Assembly (NCBI RefSeq): GCF_016859285.1 | Contig: NC_053420.1 | Coordinates: 5,906,501 to 5,970,500 of the forward strand | Direction: 5' to 3' | DNA: 64,000 bases | From: Xiphias gladius | Lineage: Eukaryota; Chordata; Actinopteri; Istiophoriformes; Xiphiidae | Shown: piece by piece, positions 44,669 to 64,000 of the stretch | How positions within the stretch are numbered: the stretch's first letter is position 1 | How the letters are laid out: every line of letters starts with the position of its first letter | Position numbers and translations under genes: made by a program | Notes under the pieces: generated by a model | Told to the model about the DNA's origin: nothing | What the model saw: only the letters and a program-made list of their open reading frames with translations | The model's database searches: none

Positions 44669-44937
44669 CTCGCGTTCCGCCGTCATACGTACCACTTACT
44701 GGCCCATGATCAACATACGCCACCGGAATATTTTGTGGATTTGTGAAGTGAAATAAGTAAATACAGCTCCTGCAGCAAACGGATATTAAAATGAGCCTTT
44801 CTAAAAGTGTTTATGCGCTGTTACATTTTATTTTATGCACTTAAAAAAAAATAAATAAAACAGTAATTGAGGCATGTGCACATATTTGGGAAGCCTACTA
44901 AGTCTTTATTTAATGACCCCCACTTCGGCAGATGTGC

Positions 44938-46169
44938 ACAGCTTGCAAACGCTTTTTGTAGCAGCACTTTTTTTCCCCCACACACTTTCACTCACTCTTA
45001 CTGCAGATCACTTCAACTGAGATATTTTTAGGCTGCCGCACACCGTGTTTTAAGATCTTCCCGCAGATTTTCAGTGATGCCCGGGTCAGGGGGGCTGCGA
45101 GAGCCGTTCCAAAAGCTTCAGCTTGTCTTTCTAGAAGTGGTTCATGGCGGATTTTGAGGTCCGGTTCGGATCATTGTCCTGTTACAGAAGCCAGCCCCTC
45201 CCCGGTTTCACGGGACATTTGCAACCAGAATTTGCTGATTTTTAGTGGGATTCATTCCTACCTCCCTCTCTGCAGTGTTTCCTGTGCCACTGGCTGCCAC
45301 AAAACCCCAGAGCAGAATATGCCCCCTCCCCTTGCTAAACAGGTGGAAGAGTGTTCTTTCCATCAAATGGGTGTTTTCATACTAAGTGATTGCGACTATT
45401 GAGCTCCGTTTTGTCCACAGCACTTGTTACTATAATGACTCTGGCCAATCCAGGTGTTGCTTTGCATATTTCAGACGTTGACCTTTGTGGTGAGATCGCA
45501 TGACTCTTCCGTGTTTGTGCATCAACGCTGCACATTGTAACGGTGCACCACCACCACTTCCGTGTCAGCTGAACCTTCCTGCAGGTCCTCCGCGGGTTTG
45601 GCTTTGCCTTTCTGCCCGGCAGACGGGCAGTTATACCTGGAAGTTTTCTTGGTCCTCCAGATCTTGTCTTGACCCCCACAGTTCCCCCTAACTGCCATTT
45701 CCTAATAACATTTTTGACAGTGAAATTTTCAAGCCCAAACTGCTTTGATATCTTTTTATAGCCTTCCCTGCTTTGTAGGCATCAGTAAACTTCATTTTCA
45801 GATCCTCAGTCAGTTGCTCCGTTACCACAGGGTCCTTAAGTGTCACAGAATTTGTCATGAGCTGATAAATCCTAATGACAGTTCTTGACCAGCCTTACAA
45901 GCCCTAACGAGTCAATTAAGTCCTAATGAGTTAATGAAGCTCTGAGTATTTTAGAAGTAGATGGTGCCTGAACTTTCGCACATGACACTTTAATTTTTTT
46001 CTGTTTTTTAAGTGTATAAAAGAAAAAGTAACAGTACATTAACATTTGAAGAAAGCCTCATTTTTAACGTCTGTTTGCTGCAGGGACTCTGTTTACTTGT
46101 CTTCACTTCAAGAATAAAAAAAAAATGTAATTTGCCTAACAGTACCCAAACACTTGCATACAACTGTTA
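44938..46169. mobile_element. Long (about 1.2 kb) non-autonomous repeat in rpp14 intron 1
   Basis: The left part has CACAGCTTGCAAACGC, TTTTCAGTGATGCCCGGGTCAGG and CGGATCATTGTCCTG. The right part has GCCTGAACTTTCGCACATGA, TTTAAGTGTATAAAAG and the end CCCAAACACTTGCATACAACTG. This order is that of an abundant fish repeat with inverted-type ends. No long open frame survives. Its left boundary is approximate. Confidence 0.6.
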
Positions 46170-46632
46170 AGCTTAAGCCACACCTGTGGCAAATCCTAAT
46201 CAGCAGTGGCATATGTTGATAAGAGTTGAGAGAGAGTTTGTAAGTGTTGATTCTTAGTGGTATGACCCACTTTGACGAATGGTAGGTCGATGCTGTTTGA
46301 CCGGGTTATGGAACAAGAAAACGGTGCGTCACTCCTCTTCCACTGCCACATACCGCAAATGAAATTCTGTCGTTTAGGGGGTCTATGAAATAGCAGTGTT
46401 ACAATGCATCGACTTCATAACAACAGACAGACCTTCACGTTTGCCTGCTGCAGGATTAGGGGATTTGTGTACAAATACAGACCTGACAGTCAGATCTGTG
46501 TCATTTAAACTCACGTTGATCTTAGTTAACCTCTGTTTAACCTTTTTAGTGGATTGTGTTTTATTCTGAAGTCAGCTGACTGACCTGCTGCTCATCACCT
46601 GAGGGAGGCCGAGTCACCGATGCTTTAATATC

Positions 46633-48621
46633 ATGAGACGTGTCGAAAAGAAGGACGAATCTGCTGTTTACCAACGGGTCGTGTTGAAGAACGCCTCGCC
46701 ATACCACTACATGAAGGTCTGCCTGTAAGTCACTGTGAGATGTTTTTATTTTTGTGTGTTTTTTTTTTAGTTTCTTTTAGTCAGCAGAAGGGCTGGGTGA
46801 TAATTCATTGTTTTTTTTATTGTCTCCCCATAAAATGTACGGCACTGTGCAAAGGTTTTAGGCGCTTTAGATGTTAAGATTCTTCACATCACACACCACC
46901 ATCAGGGAGGCATCTGATTGGTCCCAAATTCATTCTGCAGCAGGACAATGAGCCCAAACATAATCATAAATAACTGTCTTTAATTGACAAGACAAACAAA
47001 GCCCTGAAACGGGCCCCCACAGAACCCTGATCTCAAGATCATGGAGTCAGTCTGGGATCACTCAAACAGACAGGAGACAGTGAGACAGACTAAATCCACA
47101 GAAAGACCTGTGGCAGGTTCTCCAAGATACTTGGAACAACCTACCTGCAAGATTTCATTTGGGATTTTTTTCTGTGTACTGCACTTTGTATGAAGTTAAT
47201 TGATAAATAGAAACTATTCTTAGCGTTATTTTTGAAAGCATCCTCACTTTACTTTTGGTGCCTAAAACCTCTGCACAGTGCTGTACGTGTAAATAATATA
47301 AAAGTGTATTTATCCATAATTTCTGTACATGCCTGTGTATAATACCAATACATTCGTTGCAAATTATATTTCTGTGTATGTGTGTTTAGTGTCCTGCAGG
47401 ATGAGTCCACCAGACTGAGTGCATTTGAATTCAAGCATTTCATCATCACAGGCCTGAAGAGCCTGTATGGAGAGGTAAGATCATTAACACGGCCGGGGTC
47501 GACGGTTCGATTCCCACCACCGCTGAACTAAGTGTGATCTGTGAATGGAGGCCTCCAGAAAAATGTCACGCTGGTGCTGAAATTAACTAGTTGATCAACA
47601 GAAAATAAGTAAAAGCAGTTTTGATGATGGAGTCATCTTATATGTCTTCAGAGTTGTTGCTCTTGATAATTCCTCTGCCTCAGGGAGGCCTTCAGGCAGG
47701 CCCACTCCCAGTGCGCTACCTGATGATGAGCTTGTCTGAGACACCTGTGCTGGCTGGCTCAGACGGCCGGTTTAGCGGCAGTTAGGCTGCGGTTCAGCTG
47801 AACCTCTGCTCGTTTTGACAGAGCAATCGGATGTAGTTCGGCACGCAGCTGCGTTTTTAAACCCCTGCAACTTCCCGTCCTTAACTGCAGCTAAGATAAG
47901 TGAAGGAGCCACAGCCCCCTTGAGGTGTAGAGGCAGTTTTGTTTTCATATGTTTATATGTTCCTCAGGTGGGAGCAGCTCTGACTTTTGACCTGTTGAAG
48001 TACGATGAAGACACCCTCACTGCTCTTCTGCGTGTTTACAGCAGGTGAGCTTCAGTCACACTGAGGTCAGCAGCAGCAGGATGGGAACAAGTTTCCAGTC
48101 CAGTGTCATTTTTCTGGTTGAAACCACCTGCTACAGGCGATTGGTTTAACTAGACTAGACGTTTTTTGTTTTTTTTTAAATACATGTTTGTGTGTTTTCA
48201 GGGGTTTGGTGAAGCTGTGGAGCTCCCTGACTCTGCTGGGCTCCTACCAGAACCAGGCCTGTGCCTTCAGAGTGCTGCAGGTCAGCAGACTTCGTTTCAT
48301 CTAAGTCGGCCTCGTGCAAAACCCGCTTGTATGATTATGAACAGATTCACGCACAGTACAAGTGATTAAAGACAACTCTTTGCTTCCTCAAATTTAAGAT
48401 TTTTCTCTTAAGTATGAGTGAAGTTTTTTCAAATGTAAATCGGAGCCTCAAGTTCAGACGGCTTTATCACAGCTATGATCTGAAGGTCAAGGATGAACCA
48501 CTGCGCTTGAAAAGAGAGACAACATTTCTTTTAGGTTGACGTGTCTCTCTGGTGTCGCCCTCAGGTGTCTCCGTTCCTGCTGGCGCTGACAGGAAACAGC
48601 CGAGAGCTGCAGCTGGACTGA
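46633..48621 (+). CDS. rpp14: Ribonuclease P/MRP protein subunit Rpp14
   Basis: Coding exons: 46633-46724, 47390-47474, 47968-48044, 48202-48280, 48565-48621; 129 residues (human 124). Rpp14 is a small protein subunit of nuclear RNase P, which trims the 5' leader of pre-tRNA. It belongs to the Pop5/Rpp14 fold family. Conserved stretches are PYHYMKVCL (23-31), the GLKSLYGEVGAAL core around 53-64 and GLVKLWSSLTLLGSY (86-100). The C-terminus is VSPFLLALTGNSRELQLD. The start ATG gives the expected N-terminus (VVLKNASPYHYMK versus human VVYKNPSEYHYMK). The stop is followed after 30 bases by the htd2 ATG within the same exon. Confidence 0.97.
46840..47283 (+). mobile_element. Truncated Tc1-like transposon with intact inverted ends
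   Basis: The left end CGGCACTGTGCAAAGGTTTTAGG and the inverted right end CAGCACTGTGCAGAGGTTTTAGG match at about 24 of 27 bases. Both are flanked by TA (46838-46839 and 47284-47285), the Tc1/mariner target. The interior still encodes, in pieces, the end of a Tc1 transposase: a Q-Q-D-N-E-P-K stretch, then NPDLKIMESVWDHSNRQ. At 444 bases it is an internally deleted, inactive copy. Confidence 0.88.
47478..47575 (+). mobile_element. SINE fragment
   Basis: GGTTCGATTCC (47504-47514) is a perfect polymerase III B box. It is followed by CCACCACCGCTGAACTAAGTG, not by a tRNA acceptor stem. The A-box half is missing or diverged. Confidence 0.5.
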
Positions 48622-48651
48622 AGGAAGTGGAGCAGCATCGTTTTCCTCAGG

Positions 48652-49122
48652 ATGAGTTTCATATGGAGGAGTGTCTTTAACAAACCGCGGCTCTGCCTCG
48701 CTCCTCCCCCCCGCCGGCTGCTCCACGTCGGCCAGCGAGCCTCCCTCACCAAAGCCTTCTCCTCCCGCGATGTGGAGCTGTTCGCCGAGCTGACCGGCGA
48801 CACCAACCCCCTCCACCTAGACCCAGCCTACGCCAGCACCACCTCTTTCGAGGCGCCCATCGTCCACGGCGTCCTCATCAACGGCCTGATCTCTGCTGTG
48901 CTCGGCACCAGGATGCCCGGCCACGGCTGCGTCTTCCTGCACCAGGAGGTCCGCTTCCCAGCGCCGCTGTATGTCGGCGAGGAGGTGCTGGCTGAAGCCG
49001 AGGTCCTCAAGATCAAGATGTCGTTCGCCTTGATCACCGTGACGTGCTCGGTCAAGGACAAGGTGGTGATGGAGGGGGAGGTGATGGTGATGATGCCCGA
49101 GGATCAGCAGAAGAAGCGTTGA
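48652..49122 (+). CDS. htd2: Mitochondrial hydroxyacyl-thioester dehydratase type 2
   Basis: An uninterrupted 156-codon frame (human HTD2 168). The enzyme dehydrates 3-hydroxyacyl-ACP in mitochondrial fatty acid synthesis type II, the pathway that makes the lipoate precursor. It is a single hot-dog MaoC-like domain. The hydratase-2 motif is [12 protein letters not shown], with D50 and H55 as the expected catalytic pair, followed by FEAPIVHG (66-73). The basic N-terminus ([13 protein letters not shown]...RRLL) fits a mitochondrial targeting peptide. The frame lies entirely in the last exon of rpp14, 30 bases after that stop. No separate promoter or splice acceptor is needed, matching the bicistronic RPP14/HTD2 transcript described in vertebrates. 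The GC-rich third positions confirm real coding sequence. Confidence 0.97.
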   Translation: MSFIWRSVFNKPRLCLAPPPRRLLHVGQRASLTKAFSSRDVELFAELTGDTNPLHLDPAYASTTSFEAPIVHGVLINGLISAVLGTRMPGHGCVFLHQEVRFPAPLYVGEEVLAEAEVLKIKMSFALITVTCSVKDKVVMEGEVMVMMPEDQQKKR

Positions 49123-50925
49123 GAGGAGGGAAGTACAGAGGTCAGAGGTCACAGCACCCTGACACTAAACGGATCAGACGATGCATCTGATGCGACTGTT
49201 GCAGTGATAAAAAACGGCCGCTGCAGCACAAACTGTGCAGCTCGGCATCTCTGGAAGTAATTTAGTTTTGATTTGATGCGTCTTTTCTACACAGTAGAAT
49301 TTGCACCATGTTGTTTTCGTGCTGCCATTTTTGCTGTGATTTGATTAAGTACTTGTATCGTGACAATAAGAAGAGCCAATGGACACTTACCAGAGAGACA
49401 TGTCAGTCAGTTGATGATTTATCGTTGAATGTGTGTACTTTGTTGGCTCTGCTCTATGTTTTGTTTAATGTGTGAAACTTTAAGTAAAACTTTTCAAATT
49501 TGTTCAATCCATTTACAGTAGTGTTTTTCATGTCCGATTCACTTTCATTGCCTCTACTTGTGTCATTTTTGTCCCCCCGTCACCTCGCTGTGGTGCTGCT
49601 CTTTTAATTAACAAGTGTCCACAGGGATGTCCAACCATGCACCGTGGAGGGCCAACAGTCGGCTGGTCTTCACTCCAACCGATTACCTACGCAGGAGATT
49701 TCTAGGGCAACTAACGATTATTTTCTAGATTCATTGTTTGGTCTATAAAATGTCAGAAAATAGAGATGAATATCCTAAAGCTCAAGATAGTGTTTCCAAG
49801 TAGCTTGTTTTGTCCAATAAAATAAAAAACAAACACCAAATTATTGATTTTACCATCACATACGTAAAAGAAAAACAGCAAATTCCTCAAAATTAATAAA
49901 TTGGAATTGGTGGTTGTTCTGGTATTTTTGCGGGAAAAATCATTTCCACCAATTGAATTGATTATCAAAATGGTTGCAGAATGATTTCCTTTCGTTCGAC
50001 TAATGGATTGATCGACTAATTGTTTCAGCTCAAGTGATTTCACTGAAGATTTCTCCCCTAAACCTCCTATACGGTTTTTAATCAGTAAGTCGAGTCTTGC
50101 TCGCCTTGCCACATATTTGGCCACCCTTAGCCTGACGTGTAATTATTCAACTTGGGACCTTGAAATTAGCTTCAGGAAAGGATCCGTGGTGGAAAAAGGT
50201 GTCAGCACGACACTGTGAATCCATCTGCCCAGTGCTTCTGTGCAGCAGCCTCTGGTAGCGCTGCTGGCCAGGTGAGGTCGGTGAGCTTTTGGTTCTGGTC
50301 TTTGTTCGGGCATGTCGGTACCAAATCTGACAAGACTTCAGGACGCTGCAAATAGTCACTGAGCGAATGTACTTCATATTGATTCCACCTGCAAATAACT
50401 TTGAGCTTTCTTTTTTTTATTAGTTTTAGGTTTGTAGTTTATTTTCTGCTCAATTTCTATGTTTTAGACTTATGTTCATTTTATTAGATCATTTTTAAAA
50501 AGTTTAGTTTGTTGTAGTTATTTTAACATTTAAATTTTACTTTGTTAGTGTGTTCTTATTTTATTTTAAAATTCATTTTCTTTTAATTGAGCTTGAAGGT
50601 TTGACTTTGACATTGAAAACATTTTTTCCAAAAACAAAACAAAAGCTTACTTGATGTTTCCAAAGCTCAACTGAGCTCTTTTCCTCGATAAAGACCATGA
50701 AATGAGGCTGAAAGCCTCAGACACAAGAATTAAGTGGGACCTTATGCTGAGATTTTTTTAATTCAAACCGATTTAGTTTTTGATTTTGAGTCATTGTTTG
50801 TTTTTGGTGTTTTTCAGTTATTTATTTCCATTTACTACACTATTATGTATATTTATTTTAATATACTGGTATGCAATTCCTCTCCTGAACAGCAGGAGGC
50901 GGCAACGCACCTTATGTGTCGTTTT
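49123..50925. other. rpp14/htd2 3' region and spacer
   Basis: No gene is recognised. No AATAAA occurs close to the htd2 stop; AGTAAA near 49483 is a weak alternative. AT-rich beyond 50400. Confidence 0.5.
49704..50031. mobile_element. MITE-like repeat, family 1 copy D
   Basis: AGGGCAACTAACGATTATTTTC at the left and GTTCGACTAATGGATTGATCGACTAATTGTTTCAGC at the right, with TGGTCTATAAAATGTCAGAAAAT inside. Same family as copies A to C; the first ITR bases are partly lost. Confidence 0.75.
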
Positions 50926-50929
50926 CCGA

Positions 50930-51145
50930 CTTCCAATTATGACGACGAAGGAGTCTGATGACGTCTGACAGCACCGGGGCAGCGCTTCTTGGTAACGGTG
51001 AAGCTAAGCTAACAGTGAGTTCGCTTCTCACGGGTTGTTGTTGTTCCTCCTCCGCTCGGCAGGGCTCCGCCTCGTTGTCTTCCCGGCGGCTTTGGTCAGT
51101 GACAGACGGACGCTCAGGTCAGACTTTCAACATTAACCCTCCGGG
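50930..51145 (+). promoter_or_regulatory. pxk: Probable pxk promoter and 5' leader
   Basis: The sequence turns from AT-rich to CpG-rich here. TGACGTCT at 50959-50966 is one base from a full CRE. The leader runs directly into the ATG at 51146. No TATA box is seen. Confidence 0.45.
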
Positions 51146-63728
<12,583 letters not shown>

Positions 63729-64000
63729 GTACGTAGACACTGACCTGGGTTAAATTAACCTGCTTAGATTACGTTGAATTAGTTAAGCCTAGGTCAGATT
63801 GGATAATATAGGGTCTTTTTTTGTTTTAGATCATTTAAAATTAACTAATTTCCATCGAAATATTTTTTATAATTTAATTTAAATTTGTTTTATTCTATAT
63901 TTGCACCGGTAATGTTAAATAACTTAATTAAAAAAATGAATTGAACTAGCACATACGTGCTTACAATACCCCCGCAACATTGTAAGTGCCTCTGCTCTTT
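63729..64000. other. pxk intron 10, start
   Basis: AT-rich intron sequence after the donor at 63729, running off the window. Nothing else is seen. Confidence 0.6.

Noticed and set aside
48817..49152. 111-codon frame opposite htd2
   Set aside because: Shadow of the real htd2 frame on the other strand, His/Leu-rich because of the GC-rich codons opposite.

Overview
This is vertebrate nuclear DNA, most likely from a ray-finned (teleost) fish. Genes are split into many short exons with GT/AG introns. Long (TG)n/(CA)n microsatellites are everywhere, and the introns and spacers carry several interspersed-repeat families typical of teleosts. There are no bacterial operons, CRISPR arrays or ribosome binding sites. 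I recognise six protein genes, all on the + strand, and reconstructed their exons by matching reading frame, splice sites and known family sequence.

Layout. (1) gmppb, 863-8618: nine coding exons, complete, 360 residues, GDP-mannose pyrophosphorylase beta. (2) 8619-22601: mostly non-coding. It holds a decayed TRIM-type RING/coiled-coil pseudogene on the - strand (about 11910-12445), a degenerate minisatellite, an unassigned coding-like exon on the - strand (14012-14174), a GC-rich likely promoter, a tRNA-derived SINE and nested transposon remnants. (3) lmcd1, 22602-28923: six coding exons, PET and LIM domains, with a second LIM domain that stops half way. (4) 28924-34650: gene-poor. (5) abhd6, coding 36741-42474: eight coding exons, 339 residues, monoacylglycerol lipase with an intact catalytic triad. 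(6) rpp14 (46633-48621, five coding exons, 129 residues) followed after only 30 nt, in the same last exon, by the intact htd2 reading frame (48652-49122, 156 residues). This is the known vertebrate two-protein transcript linking RNase P to mitochondrial fatty acid synthesis; its probable promoter carries a perfect NRF-1 palindrome. (7) pxk, from 51146 and running off the right edge: ten coding exons, 328 residues seen, PX domain plus pseudokinase.

The genes do not form one pathway. abhd6-rpp14-htd2-pxk is the same order as human 3p14.3, while gmppb and lmcd1 lie elsewhere on human 3p. The window therefore looks like a rearranged piece of an ancestral 3p-like block.

I did not find a new biological system. 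The most useful observations are the bicistronic rpp14/htd2 unit with its NRF-1 site, the repeated placement of (TG)n/(CA)n tracts against splice sites (complementary tracts flank exon groups in abhd6 and pxk), the half LIM domain of lmcd1, the orphan - strand exon, and several well-bounded transposon copies.
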